Source of the DNA: Trichomonas vaginalis G3
Lineage: Eukaryota; Parabasalia; Trichomonadida; Trichomonadidae
Direction of reading: 5' to 3'
Length of the DNA stretch: 64,000 bases
Assembly (NCBI RefSeq): GCF_026262505.1
Contig: NC_067203.1
Coordinates: 12,288,392 to 12,352,391, forward strand
The notes beneath the pieces are model-generated. The model saw only the letters and a program-made list of their open reading frames with translations, was not told the origin of the DNA and made no database searches. A program made the translations under genes and the position numbers. Positions within the stretch are counted from its first letter, which is position 1. The number at the start of each line of letters is the position of its first letter. Of the stretch, positions 18,887 to 31,216 are shown piece after piece.

Positions 18887-21469
18887 ATGGATCCAGATCA
18901 AATTGCTGAATTTGAGGACAATATTGAGAAATTAGGTAATACAACAAAGGTCATAGATGACATTAAATCCCATGCTATGTACCAATCACTAAATACCATC
19001 TTTAGCTCTGTTTTTTCCATTGAAATTACAATATCTGGGTTTGATTCATTTACTAAGCAAAGTACGAAGGAATTTACTCTTAAGAACATTGCGTACTGGC
19101 TGAAATTCAATTGGAACGCATTGTCAGAAGAGCAAAATACAATTAACTTAGTTCGTGATTTTCTCTTTACTTTTTGCGTACAAAACTTCAGCAAATATCC
19201 ATTAGAGATTCAAACATTAATGGGCTACGCTCAAGCAGCCTTCGCTCATAGAGTTTTTCCTGATCATTGGCCAAATTTTTTCCAAGAAACATTTTTTGAT
19301 GATGCACATATCTCTCAAGCTCTTCTGTTCATCATTGGTATGTGCTTATTACTCGAAGATACCAAGTTAATCAACTTTACAGAAAATGTTACTTATATTC
19401 AACAATTACACGGATATCAGATCGTTGATTTATTCAATAACATCATATTCAGTAGCATGGATGCAGGAAATCCACTTTCTTACATCGCTTTGGGTCACTT
19501 TTCAATCGCTTTTTCAAATGAATGGGTTAATGACGATAATTTACGTAATAACTTCTTCAATGGTCTCCAGAGTCATCCAGAGCAGACCCTCGAAGGAATA
19601 AATCTCGTTCTACAGTCTCCTTTATCGGATGACGAAAAATATAACTTCGTCAACACCGTAGATATATTCGAAGTATTACTTTCATTGAACCAGGTCGAAC
19701 AATTAATCCCTGGAGCCAAAATTATGTTAATAATTTTCCAAATTTTCCAAAATGACAAAAATATCTACGAAACATTGTTCGAATTAGCAATGCTATACTT
19801 CAAATACAACAATCCATCCATTATTATATCAGTTTCTCCAATATTAAACGAAATTGTAATAAGATTTAGTAATAATTCAAAGGAAATCTGCTTGGCTGCA
19901 CTCCAAAGCCTGTATGAATTCAATCGCGATGCTCCTTATATCAGTCCGCCCCAACATATCTGTTCATTGATGAAAATAATCGAAACTTCCTGCGAAAGGA
20001 ACTTTGAACTCGCTACAGAAGCTCTACAAGATTTTATTGGCTCAGTAAATACTGAAGATCCAGCCGCACAAACGACAATTCTTCAATTTATCATGATATT
20101 CAGAACAAAATGCTTGAGAATTGTCAACAAGATATCGGATACACAAAACTTGCATCCTTCCTTAGAATTATTAAACCGCTTCTCAGATATCCTTGAGAAT
20201 TTCACATATATCGCAAACCCAGAAAATTGGTCGGATGGATTTTTACCCACACAATTACCCCTTATCATCTCCTATTCAAATTCCCTTTTCCCGAGGTCAC
20301 CAGATACAAAAAGCCCAGATATTTGTGTTGCACTTCAAACAGTAGCAGGTATTATTTCATTCCTTCCTGAAGATAGTGAAGCCAGGTTGGCTATTTTGAA
20401 TTTGATGCAATTTTACTGTAATTCTCAAGTTTTTAATAAGAATACATTCAATATTGAACAGATATCAGCTGAGTTCATTGCTGGTTTTCTTTCTTTGAAC
20501 AATTCTGTTGCTTGTGGAATTGCTGGTCGAATTTTCGATAGATACGAACCGAGTATCAAAGAATCCATATATGAGAGCCTCTTGCAAGTCATTTTCTCCA
20601 TGATTCAAGAATCAGGAGCAATGCGCCGCAATACTTTTTATAATATTTCGAAATTCTTCTCTTCCCAAGAGCATCCGATCATTACAGATGATGTAATGCA
20701 TATTATATCCACCATATTTACCGAATTCCCTTACGATGATCAACTCCTTGGTACCTATCTCAATATTTTAGTACTTTCCGGGCCAAGATTCGTTGAACTG
20801 TTCGAGCAAGCCTTCTCATTGAATGGCGACATATCAGTTCTATCCGGCCTATCATGCCTAGCAAGGCGTGCTATCTCAGATGGCCCAGTTGAATACAAAT
20901 CAGATGAAATGAAGGTAATGATCTTTGACAAACTCTTTAATCAAGCTCAAACCCTTCTCAACCAATTAATACAGTTCAACTATACAACAATGAACCTCCA
21001 GCTCTTCACAAAAGGCTTTTCTGATTTTATTAACTTCGCAAAGAACATTTACCTCACAATTCCTCAAGAACAGTTCGAAGGATTCATCCAGTTCATCACT
21101 ACTTACATGTCCTTCTTCCCTTCTTTCGATTCCGTTTATATCGAAATCATAGATTTCATGAACAAGCTTCTTTCCCATCCAAGAGAAGGTTTCGCTGTTC
21201 AGGCATTGTTCCCGTACTTGCATTCATATCTGTTCGCTGATAGATATGACATGATTAACCAATACAAGACATTAATGCCGTATTTCTGCAGAAAAATACC
21301 AAATTTCGCAGAGCTATGCGCAGAAGTAATCGCTCCTCTTGCTGCTGGCCAAGAATTAGTTCAGAATTTCGTAAATTGCTTCCAAAATAATGAAAATTTG
21401 AAGAGTTTACCAGCAATCTTACAACAACTTAGAAGCATCAAATACAACTTCCTTAGACCAAAAGAATAA
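18887..21469 (+). CDS. Exportin-like karyopherin (Exportin-T/5-like), 860 aa
   Basis: An all-helical HEAT-repeat protein of the importin-beta superfamily. Residues 95-145, including Lys-Tyr-Pro-Leu-Glu-Ile-Gln and the Phe-Pro-Asp-His-Trp-Pro-Asn-Phe-Phe motif, match the Xpo1-type domain that follows the N-terminal Ran-binding repeats in exportins. The length (860) fits the exportin-T group better than CRM1 (about 1070). Such proteins carry RNA or protein cargo out through nuclear pores with Ran-GTP. The start is the first ATG; there is no signal peptide. The gene ends in TAAA, as trichomonad genes often do at their stop/poly(A) site. Which exportin it is remains uncertain. Confidence 0.75.
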   Translation: MDPDQIAEFEDNIEKLGNTTKVIDDIKSHAMYQSLNTIFSSVFSIEITISGFDSFTKQSTKEFTLKNIAYWLKFNWNALSEEQNTINLVRDFLFTFCVQNFSKYPLEIQTLMGYAQAAFAHRVFPDHWPNFFQETFFDDAHISQALLFIIGMCLLLEDTKLINFTENVTYIQQLHGYQIVDLFNNIIFSSMDAGNPLSYIALGHFSIAFSNEWVNDDNLRNNFFNGLQSHPEQTLEGINLVLQSPLSDDEKYNFVNTVDIFEVLLSLNQVEQLIPGAKIMLIIFQIFQNDKNIYETLFELAMLYFKYNNPSIIISVSPILNEIVIRFSNNSKEICLAALQSLYEFNRDAPYISPPQHICSLMKIIETSCERNFELATEALQDFIGSVNTEDPAAQTTILQFIMIFRTKCLRIVNKISDTQNLHPSLELLNRFSDILENFTYIANPENWSDGFLPTQLPLIISYSNSLFPRSPDTKSPDICVALQTVAGIISFLPEDSEARLAILNLMQFYCNSQVFNKNTFNIEQISAEFIAGFLSLNNSVACGIAGRIFDRYEPSIKESIYESLLQVIFSMIQESGAMRRNTFYNISKFFSSQEHPIITDDVMHIISTIFTEFPYDDQLLGTYLNILVLSGPRFVELFEQAFSLNGDISVLSGLSCLARRAISDGPVEYKSDEMKVMIFDKLFNQAQTLLNQLIQFNYTTMNLQLFTKGFSDFINFAKNIYLTIPQEQFEGFIQFITTYMSFFPSFDSVYIEIIDFMNKLLSHPREGFAVQALFPYLHSYLFADRYDMINQYKTLMPYFCRKIPNFAELCAEVIAPLAAGQELVQNFVNCFQNNENLKSLPAILQQLRSIKYNFLRPKE

Positions 21470-22180
21470 ATCATTTTTTTGTACGTTTTATTTTTTATAA
21501 ATTAATTTTTTTTTTCCACTCATGGGTTATATACATATATGGTCTAGGTCTTCGATCCGCAATGTCTTCACCCCCAAATTTATATTAAAAAGTATGTTAT
21601 TATATGGGAAAAGTTTGAGATTTCGAACTCAAAATGAAGAATCGGGTGATTTTGGATTCTTTCGCTTTGAGGTGCACTTCGCGCCCTCCCAAAGCGATAA
21701 AAGGTCGAAAATGCTTATCAAATAAAATCTGATACATTCTTTCGAAATTGTAAGGCCTAGCGATCACAAATTAACATAAATCACTCAACCGAATCAATTG
21801 ATTCAATTCTGTATTATATTATTGGTTTATAATATGAAAATTTGATAAAAAGTCAAAAAATAAGCGATATCAAAGATTACTGTATGAATGTACTATTTAT
21901 TTTCCCTTTTCTGATTAATTACGAATTACTGAAATGTTTTTATTTGTTAGTTTCTGATATAAATTTTAAAAATCTCTCTATTTTCTTAAGTTCTAATTAT
22001 AATTTGTAATCTTTTATTTCATAGATCTAAATTTTTAATAAAATAACAAAATTCAAGTTCATCATAACAGACTTGTCGAGGGAATATTGTTTGCAAATTA
22101 ATATAATTGATAAGGTTTTACAAAAAGTGCACAGCATATTAAAAAATATTTAATTAATTTTAAATTTCTAAAATTTTTCT
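21470..22180. other. Intergenic, nothing recognised
   Basis: About 710 AT-rich bases between two convergent genes. A 67-codon frame at 21522 has no family and is probably chance. Confidence 0.6.
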
Positions 22181-23891
22181 TCAATATAATTTAGCACCAT
22201 GTGAAAGAAGAAAATCTTCCATATTTCCCAGGTTATAGTATAATGCGATATCAAGAGCTGTTATTCTGTTTTTATCTTTTTCATTGACATTTGCACCATT
22301 TGAAATAAGAAGTTCGGTTGTTTCTTGGTTATGCTTGAATACAGAATAATGAAGAGGAGTTCTTCCCTTTTCATCTTTTTCATTGATATTTGTACCATGT
22401 AAAATAAGAAATTCGGCGATTTCTTTACGATTATTATATGTTGCAATATGAAGTGCGGTTTGTCCATTTTTATCTTTTTCATTGACATTTGCACCATTTG
22501 AAATAAGAGATTCGACTGTTTCTTTGTGATTATATTCTGCGGCATAATGAAGAGGAGTTTTTCTGTTTGCGTCTTTTTCATTGATAGTTACTCCGTGTGA
22601 AAGATGAAGCCCAATTGTTTCAACACAATTTCTAATTGCTGCAAAAGAAAGAGCCGTTAATCCATTTTTCACTGATTCATATATCTTTGCACCCTGCGAA
22701 AGGAGGAATTCGACTGTATCTTTACTATCTTTATATGCAGCATAATGAAGGATTGTGAATCCATGTTTATCCTTTTCATTGATATTTGCACCACATGAAA
22801 TAAGAAGTTCGACAGTTTCTTTGCTATTATTTTCTGCTGCCATATGGAGGACAGTTTCTTCATTTTCATCTTTTGCATTGATATTTACACCATGCGAAAG
22901 AAGAAATTCGGCCGCTTCTTTACAATTATTAATAGCTGCAATATGAAGAGCGGTTTTTCCATGTTCACCTTTTTCATTGATATCTGTACCAAGAGAAAGA
23001 AAATATTCACAAAGGGATGGAATATCAAAAATCGGTGAATGAACAAAGCATTTGTTAATATCATTAGTTTGATCGAAATATACTAAAAATGCTTCAAGAT
23101 TATTATATGTTGCACAACAATCTAAATTTATCTCTAAATTGTGTTCGTTCATTAAGAATGTAACAAATCAATGTTATGTGAAATGATTGCAAAATCCATG
23201 CAATCATTATTTGGGTTTTGATATTTCAAACATTCACTCATGATCTCATGATTTCTACCTAAAAATGAAAATTCTAGACATGTTTCGGTTATTTCTGACC
23301 TAAATTTAGTTCTTAATAATTTGAAACAGTCAACTGCTCCGTAGTAACAACATAATTCAAGTAATGAATATTCATAGTCGATATATGGTAATAATTCGCT
23401 TTTAATTTTTTGATCTTTATCAAAACCTTCTTTTTCCGCGTGGAAGATGAATCTATCTTTATCATTATCCATAATTGCCCTGTAAATTGTATTTTCTGCC
23501 AGAATATCTAGATTTTCAGATTCCATTGATTTGAAATCATCAAATTTGTATAATTTGATTCCATATTCTTTATAAAACAGATAATTGGAAATGGTTGGAA
23601 TCGTTTGGATATCTGTTACATGATAATCATCAGATATGAGTTTTGCAAGAGCTAAATATGACTTGGTAGAGCGGTTGTTATGCGGAATAATCTGTAAAAT
23701 ATCTCTTATAATATTTTTGGGAGATGCTTATTTGATTCAATCAGTTCTGTTTTGATCATTTTGTAAATCGAGTTTAATTCCTCTTCGTTTTTGGTATTTA
23801 ATTGATACAACATATTGTACAAGTCGATGTGATGTTTATGTATACTTCTCAGTTCACAATATTTATTTGTATCAATGTCTTGATCAGACAT
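22181..23891 (-). pseudogene. DUF3447/ankyrin-repeat protein gene with two frameshifts
   Basis: Three consecutive minus-strand frames together parallel the whole gene at 24673-26295: 23891-23706 (N-terminal DUF3447 start), 23526-23152 (middle of DUF3447) and 23152-22181 (323 codons with about eight ankyrin repeats, each with the Asn-Glu-Lys-Asp ... His-Gly-Ala-Asn-Ile core). Two frameshifts break it, one near 23712 in an A-run and one near 23160. Trichomonads have hundreds of such proteins of unknown role, probably protein-protein scaffolds. It is a recent pseudogene, or else carries sequencing errors. Confidence 0.75.
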
Positions 23892-24672
23892 CAATTTTTA
23901 TAAGGGCTCGGACCGACCAATTTTCCTCCCTTTCAATGAAATATATACATGTTTAACTACTAGCTTTGCAAAAAGTCCATTAGCCTATAATATAATGCTT
24001 CTCGATGATTACATGTATAGTCTGTAAATAAGAATTTTTATTATTATAAATGATAAAAAATTAAGGCGACCCGCTCTTGAACCTTTGCCAATATGAAATT
24101 CTCCATGACAATCTTATTTTCAAGAATGAGCAGATAAGCTAAGCTGTTAATATTGGGAGTGGGAGCACTTCTAATCTAGGAGATTTGGGAAAAAACTATA
24201 ATGACGAAATCGCACTTTCCGAACAATCATAATAGGGATTCCGTTTGGAGAAATAACGGTGGGGATCTCCAAAATCCAAAAAAATAGCTTCTCCGAAATT
24301 AATTCCAGAATTTATTTTGGATATAAATTCATTCAAAATTTTGACAGGGTATCAAAATTTAATTTGAACTAATTCAATACGCACACTTTTTAAATGAAAT
24401 TTAAAGAGTGCTCACTTTGGATGTACAAATTAAAAATTTTAGCAGTAAACGCTGAAACTATTTTAAATTCAATGTTGTGCGAAACACTGAAAAATGGAAA
24501 AATTTTACAATTCACAAATTTTTTCGAAAAATTTATGATATTTGTAAACTATACATAAAATTATGAATCTTTTTTCATCATTCTCTCAAAATTGAATAGA
24601 AAATATTTTCCAATTGAGTTATTTGAGAGCCTCTCAAAAGAATCAATTGGAATAAATTTTTAATTTTTTTTA
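23892..24672. other. Intergenic spacer between head-to-head ankyrin genes
   Basis: About 780 AT-rich bases separating the starts of two divergent paralogues. No frame, RNA or repeat stands out. Confidence 0.6.
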
Positions 24673-26295
24673 ATGTCTGAGCAATACTTTGACTTTCATG
24701 GGATCTTCAGATACGACATAGATACATACAATGCGGTACATCAGTTGAATACTGAAAATAAAGAATAATTAAACAAAATTTACCAAATGATCAAAACAAA
24801 TTTGATTGATTCACGGAGATACCGCCCAAGAAAGATTACAGAAAATATTTTGAATATTATCCCTTATAACAACCGCTATGCAGAGCAATATTTGGAACTT
24901 GCAAAACACATATATGATGAATATCGCGTTGAAGGGGTTATGTATTGTAATATATTTAATGATCTGTTTTATAAAGAATATGGGATTAAATTAAACAAAT
25001 CTGCCAATTTTGAAGAAAATAACTCAGATAATCTCAATGTTCATACAGAAAATACAATTTACAGAACAATTATGTATAACGACCTAAAAATATTCATCTC
25101 ATTCACAGAAAAAGAAGGTTTTGATAAAGACGAAAGACTTATAAGTAAATTATATCCACACTCTAAGAAAGGATATTCATTACTTGAATTATGTTGTTAC
25201 CATGGAGCAGTTGATTGTTTCAAGTTATTAAGAACGAAATTTGACTCAAAAATAACTCAAAAATGTCTTCGATTTTCATTTTTAGGCGGAAATCCAGAGA
25301 TCATGAGTGAATGTTTGAAATATCAAAAACCAAATCAAAAATGCATGAAATTTGCAATTATTTCACACAACATTGATTTTGTTACATTCTTGATGAATGA
25401 ATACAATTTAGAGATTAGTTTATATGATTGTGGAACATATAATAATCTTGAATCATTTTTTGTTTATTATGCTCAAACTAATGATATTAACGAATGTTTT
25501 TATCTTTCAGCATTATATGAAATGTTACCTCTTTGTGAATACTTCATTGTACATGGTGCAAATATCCATACTAGAGATTGTTGTGGGGATAGCGCTTTTC
25601 ATCAAGCAGTAAATCATAATAACAAAGAAATGGCCGAACTTCTTCTTTCTTATGGTGCAAATATCAATGCCAAAAATATTTTTGGAAATACCCCTCTTCA
25701 TATGGCAGCATTAGATGATCGTAAAGAAATGGTCGAATTTCTTATTTCACATGGTGCAAATATTGATTTACAAGGTAGAGCTGGAGAAACAGCTCTTCTA
25801 TATGCAGCAGCAAATAATCGTAAAGAAGTTTTAAAAGTTCTTATTTCACATGGTGCAAATATCAATAAAAAAGATTACCATGATAATACAGCACTTCAAT
25901 TAGCATCATACAATGATAGTAAAGAAATGATCGAATATCTTATTTCTAATGGTGCAAATATCGGTGATAAAAATAAACATGGAAGAACTGCCCTTCATAA
26001 TGCAGCCAATGAAAATCGCAAAGAAACAACCGAGATTCTTATTTCTCATGGTGCAAATGTCAATGACAAAGATATTTATGGGAATACCCCTCTTCATTTT
26101 GCCGCATGTAAAAATTGTAAAGAAACGGCTGAACTTCTTCTTTCTCATGGTGCAAATATCAGGATCAAAGATAATGACGGGAATACTGCTTTTCGTGTTG
26201 CAGCAGAAAATAATTGTAAAGAAACAGCCGAACTTCTTTTTGCATATGGAACTGGATTAAGGTTAATTTTGCCTCCAGAACCAAGAACAGCATAA
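24673..26295 (+). CDS. DUF3447/ankyrin-repeat protein
   Basis: The family N-terminus starts at the ATG at 24673 (Met-Ser-Glu-Gln), but an in-frame TAA at 24766-24768 follows after 31 codons. The next ATG, at 24787 in the same frame, opens a 502-codon frame beginning Met-Ile-Lys-Thr, so the likely product lacks about 38 residues or the gene is a fresh pseudogene. Residues from 24787: DUF3447 about 20-230, then ankyrin repeats of 33 residues from about 255 to 490 (Asn-Thr-Pro-Leu-His, His-Gly-Ala-Asn-Ile-Asn cores). It is paralogous and head-to-head with 22181-23891. Role unknown; binding scaffold inferred. Confidence 0.8.
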
Positions 26296-27046
26296 TTTCA
26301 TAAGTCATATATGATGTATTCAAACATAAATTACTACAAGCAATTCATTTTTAGCAAAAAATATAACGAAATGTTAACATCACATATGTTATTATTTCGT
26401 CTTTACAAAAATCATTCTAGTATTAGCAGAAACGCATCATCCTTTCATATTAAGATTCTTATCCTTCTTTTTCATTTGAAATAAATATATAAAGAGATAT
26501 TTAATTAAACATTGAATTTGATTCGCTTATATAATTTTACAATGCAAAAACAATTTTATTTATATGATATTAGTAACTTTATTTATTTTACATGGTGTTA
26601 TCATATGAAATTTATACTTTGTTTATACTCATTTTCTATGAATAAAATCAATTATTCTTCCCAGTATGACAATTACTCTATTTCATGAACACTATCTGTT
26701 CTCACCTCAAAAATAGAGTGATAGTACTTGTTCAATTAATACATTTCAATTTCTTTTAAATTGAATTTAAAAGGAAAAGTTTATAATATTGTTGTTAGAT
26801 AAACAATCGATAATAAGTTCCGGCTAGAATAGTAAAGCTACTAATGTATTAGAAATGAGTCGTAAAAGGAGGATTTTGATAATGTGAATTGATTAAAAAC
26901 CAAAAAAAGTATCAGAGTTACTCCGTAAAATGCTTTATTGATTAATAAATCGTCTATTCTTATGTTACAAGATTCTATACTTTATAAATTTACCAATAGA
27001 GTAAATTACGCCCGTAAGATTTTTTTATTAATTTCCCATCAGTTTC
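26296..27046. other. Intergenic, AT-rich, nothing recognised
   Basis: About 750 bases with no convincing frame. TCAGTTTC at 27040-27047, overlapping the next start codon, could serve as a weak initiator but departs from the consensus. Confidence 0.55.
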
Positions 27047-29182
27047 ATGTCTTCAACACAGGAATTTCCGGAAGTAAATCTCTTACTCGAAAAACTTAGG
27101 TCGAAAAATGTTAATGCAATATGGAATGAAAGCGTTGAATTGTTAGAAGAGTTTAAAATCAAATTTTCAAAATATTTCGAGAGTTATCTTCTTCAAATAG
27201 CAAACCTCATACGTGCAAAACATTTTGTTGAGCCAGTATTCAAAAATAACCTTGATGAATATATATTAACCATCGCACAAATGACTAGCAGTGAAAAACG
27301 TTTTGATAAATCATGTGATGCCAACAAGACTGATGAAAAATTCATGCAATACTTATACAGAGTATGTCAGTGTTTAAAGAGCAGTTACATAATCGATGTT
27401 TTTCTTCCATCATTTTATCAATATTTCATTTCTGATTCAAACGCAAAAGATTTTTACACATTACTCGAATACATACAAACTAAATTTGCAGATGATGAAT
27501 ATTGCCAAAGTTTTCTTTTAAATTCCATCATAGTTTTCATTGAATGCGACACAATTTTCATTAATTCTCTTTTTGAGAAGTTTTCTCGAAAAATTTCGAA
27601 ACGCCAAGGTGAAGTAGTTTCAGATTTCTTCGATTCTTTCATCAAATCCATGCCAATGATGAGAAAATACCAATTCCAAGCTTTCGAACTTTTTTACAAA
27701 AATTATTGTGATGAAACATCATTAAACGTGCTTTTCCAGACACTCAGCAAGTCATTGTTCAAGACATGGGATTATTCAGAGTTCTCCACAGCATTCTGCA
27801 ACTTTGATTCGAAGATTTTTACAATAAATAATGTTCAGAAACCAAAATTAGAGAGAAAAAGCGAAATCTCTGTTGATTTGGACTTTTCAGCACAAATTGG
27901 GAAGTTTAGATCTGATTATGATTCATCTCCAAAGTACCATCGCACTGAATTCAACATATCTGATTTCTGCCGGAAATGTTTTTGTTTTTATGTTTCTAAA
28001 TACGATTTAATTCTCATGGATATAATAAATAAACAGAAAGAAGGTTTTGAACAAGAAATACAGAGTATTCCTCAGAATTATCAGTACTCAATGAAGTATT
28101 ACTATGCAAACTATTCCATAATCAATGCAGCTAGTTCTGAGGAAAAGAAAAATGAAGAAAAAGATGCTGAGACGATAGAAGCAGAAGTTGCATATAAAAA
28201 CTTAAAAATGAAATTTCAAGGAAAACTAAATCAAATGATTTCGAATATTCCACGCGATTCAAGTGGAAAACCAACAAAGGTAACTCTTAAGACATTGCAG
28301 CTAATCAACAAATCATATGAACGTATGGAAAAAGAATATCAAGAATTGAAGAAGAAATATTTTATTTTTCCAATTCTTGAACAACAAAAAATTGCAATTG
28401 AAAGAGAATGGTTTGATTTCACAACATACACTTTGTACAAATACGAAAAAACAACAGAAAAACTTAACTTCACTTATAGTGATAATAAACCAATTGGTGA
28501 TTACATCAAACTTCATCTCAAAGAACATATAAAATCAATGGTTGATTCAAGAGTCAGGGTTCTAAAAAGTACTGTTTTTAAGACTTCATTTCTTGGAAAA
28601 GATTTCGCTACGGAAGAATTCAAGAAATTAAAGTTATTCACATTAACATCTGATTCTATTGACGGAGCGTTTGTTAATCTTGTTTCTGGAACACAGAAAG
28701 ATATAATCAATGATGCAAAAGCAACTTCACATGTTTTGTCATCGATTTACAATATGATTACAATTCCACAGATTTTTGTGATGATCGACAACATCATTAT
28801 TCCAAAAGAAACAAAGTTCCAAGGATCAATAGATAAAGACAGCAAATCTTTGTTTGAGAGAATGGCAAAGAAGATCATTGAAGAGGAAGCAAATACAAGC
28901 AAAGTTTACTTTGGAATGAAAATCAGAATATTCTGTAATATAATAAATGAAAGAAAGCATATGATTGCAGGAAAAAGAGAACAAACAAAACCAAATTCAA
29001 GGAAAAAACCACAAGGAGTAATGTACCAGATTTTGGATGCTGTTGATCAAATATTAAACAATCCAGCAAATTACTGCAGTTATTCACTTCTTAAACCTTG
29101 GAAAGATGCAATTGAATCTTCGCCTGATTTTGATTTTGGTGAAATATTACCCAGATTTTCCTTACTTTTACCACCCCTCTAA
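27047..29182 (+). CDS. Unknown 711-aa helical protein
   Basis: A complete frame with ATG start and TAAA stop. There is no signal peptide or membrane span. It reads as mainly alpha-helical: N-terminal 1-260 in short amphipathic helices; a charged Lys/Glu stretch about 365-385; a coiled-coil-like segment about 380-470; and a C-terminal domain about 480-711 ending Pro-Arg-Phe-Ser-Leu-Leu-Leu-Pro-Pro-Leu. I do not recognise a family. The N-terminal helices resemble membrane-traffic or GTPase-regulator scaffolds only in a general way. Base composition matches the neighbouring host genes, so it is probably a resident gene. Confidence 0.8.
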   Translation: MSSTQEFPEVNLLLEKLRSKNVNAIWNESVELLEEFKIKFSKYFESYLLQIANLIRAKHFVEPVFKNNLDEYILTIAQMTSSEKRFDKSCDANKTDEKFMQYLYRVCQCLKSSYIIDVFLPSFYQYFISDSNAKDFYTLLEYIQTKFADDEYCQSFLLNSIIVFIECDTIFINSLFEKFSRKISKRQGEVVSDFFDSFIKSMPMMRKYQFQAFELFYKNYCDETSLNVLFQTLSKSLFKTWDYSEFSTAFCNFDSKIFTINNVQKPKLERKSEISVDLDFSAQIGKFRSDYDSSPKYHRTEFNISDFCRKCFCFYVSKYDLILMDIINKQKEGFEQEIQSIPQNYQYSMKYYYANYSIINAASSEEKKNEEKDAETIEAEVAYKNLKMKFQGKLNQMISNIPRDSSGKPTKVTLKTLQLINKSYERMEKEYQELKKKYFIFPILEQQKIAIEREWFDFTTYTLYKYEKTTEKLNFTYSDNKPIGDYIKLHLKEHIKSMVDSRVRVLKSTVFKTSFLGKDFATEEFKKLKLFTLTSDSIDGAFVNLVSGTQKDIINDAKATSHVLSSIYNMITIPQIFVMIDNIIIPKETKFQGSIDKDSKSLFERMAKKIIEEEANTSKVYFGMKIRIFCNIINERKHMIAGKREQTKPNSRKKPQGVMYQILDAVDQILNNPANYCSYSLLKPWKDAIESSPDFDFGEILPRFSLLLPPL

Positions 29183-29237
29183 AGCTGGGGACACCGCCTA
29201 TCGTTGGGAGTAGCTATTAAATAGAACCACCAAGGGT

Positions 29238-29313
29238 GTTTTTCGAACTGCCGGTGTAGTGGAAACATCCGACATAATGATTCATTATGCCAAGGTTTGA
29301 TTCCCATTTAGCC
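29238..29313 (+). other. tRNA-like degenerate sequence with oligo-T terminator
   Basis: GGTGTAGTGG...AACATC (about 29248-29265) resembles a tRNA D-arm/box A, and GGTTTGATTCC (about 29292-29302) resembles box B. A perfect CATAA/TTATG stem lies between, where an anticodon arm would be. A run of eight Ts (29312-29319) follows, as at RNA polymerase III terminators. The acceptor and T-arm stems do not pair properly, so it is at best a decayed tRNA. Confidence 0.3.
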
Positions 29314-29808
29314 ATTTTTTTTCTTTTTTGGATCATGAATTTTTTTTGGGTCACTATAAGATTTGTTTCATGTTCTAAATCTGCTGCATATGTAATCTAT
29401 TTTTATTTACTTATTTTTTAAAAATCTATTGGATTGCCAAATTTGAATATATTTAAAATCATAAAAATCCAATAAAACTATAAATATATGTTTTATTATG
29501 TCATTCCAAACGGGAACCGCGGTTGGTTACCATGGATTTCCGTCACCGGTCACATTTTAAAGATTTTTAAAGCCTTATAAAAATATGCTTTGTAAATCAT
29601 TTTTTGTAAATCGGCAAAAATTTGGTAATTTTCTTCAACTAATAAATCTGCGAATAGCATTTATAATACAAGAACAATCTTTTAAAATGCGTTTGATTCA
29701 TTTTTGTATAATTTCATATAGGCACATATATTCTTCCGGGACTTTCCGTGATTTTACCGTAAAATCATTAGTTTACACCAATTTTTCCGTATTTTGAATA
29801 GTTTACTG

Positions 29809-30036
29809 CACTTTTTCCGTAAAATTGAGTTACGGGAATCCGCAAAATTTCCGGACCTCATTTTTCATAGAATATAATAATAATATATGATAAAAAGATA
29901 TATTATTTATATTTTTGATTTTTGAATTACGGAAAAAGTGAATTGATAACTTGATTTTTTTATATGGTTAATTTTTCAAATGATATTATGAAGATCTAAA
30001 ATATTAAAAGTAAAAAATTGAATTACGGAAAAAGTG
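29809..30036. repeat. Three copies of TTACGGAAAAAGTG, one inverted
   Basis: The 14-mer occurs at 29927-29940 and 30023-30036 on the plus strand and at 29809-29822 on the minus strand. More TTTCCGT/ACGGGAA fragments occur at 29735-29850. The inverted copies could mark the arms of a decayed small element. Confidence 0.6.
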
Positions 30037-31216
30037 AGGTCAAAAGTGAAATAAATTTGCAGAACAATTTTCATTGAAATAAGCTTTATTTTTCATTATT
30101 AATAACAATGCTGTAATAAACAGAAATTCATCAAAAGTGACAGCTCTCAATTTTTTGACATTTGTAAATTCTAAATTGAATGAGAAAAATGAAATAATAC
30201 TAAGCATAATACAATATTCTAGATTTAATTATAATTAGGAAAAAGTTAGTTTTGAGAGTACTTTTCATAGGCATATAGAATGAAATCTTCTGAAAAATAA
30301 TATCATATAAACTCATATTATTTTCTAATATATAACTATTTTATATAAAAATCAAATTCAATGATCTTAAAAGCGAAGGATAAACCTCAAAATTTACGAA
30401 TATAATGAGTGGGAATATAATGCTTATCTATCATAAAACCATATGAAATATCAATTTTTGCTTTACGCCTAATTTTTGACGACAATTAGCAAAAAATGTT
30501 AAATGTTAACACTCAGTCCATTTGAATATGAAAAATAAAATTGACTTTGATTAAATGTTTTTATTTATCATGCAATTCTTCTTGCGACCAAAGGTTTGAA
30601 TAAAATTTCAAAAAATAAGATAGCTTAAAAAATAATATACGGTAGTGTTTACTAATAGATGAATAGTATATAAATTCTATTAAAATGGATTTGATCCAAA
30701 AAAATATATAAAATTTGATCATAAATAAAATCGTTTTAAATTACTTCTTCATTTAAATTATAACAATTATTTTTGGTTTTATAGTTTTTAAAGCTCATGT
30801 GGTTTTTTTAACCACAGAATACTTATGTGCTGCCAATCCAAAGCTCACGTTAGACAACAAGAGTCATGAAGTCTCATACTAAGGGATATCCAACATATAT
30901 TTTAATAATCTAATGTTTGTGACAAATATTCAACATAAAATTAAGTTTTCGTTTCGTTACAAGGCATTCATACTTTGGAGATATCATATTTAATGTACAG
31001 AAAAGTTAATATTAAACAATACATGCTAAAGAATTAATAAATAAGATAATAAAATAAATTTATACGTAATTACTTTCATTTAATATGCTTTATGCTGTAT
31101 AATATTGATTAAGAGGTATTAAAAGGTTCCATAATCTGCTTTTATAGGCAAGATTTTTGATAAAAATTTTAAATTTTGAAAAATGATGAGAAAAGGAAAA
31201 AAAGGTAAATGAGAGC

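Noticed and set aside
22261-23038. Lysine/isoleucine-rich frames overlapping the ankyrin repeats
   Set aside because: Out-of-frame readings of the 99-bp ankyrin repeat period.
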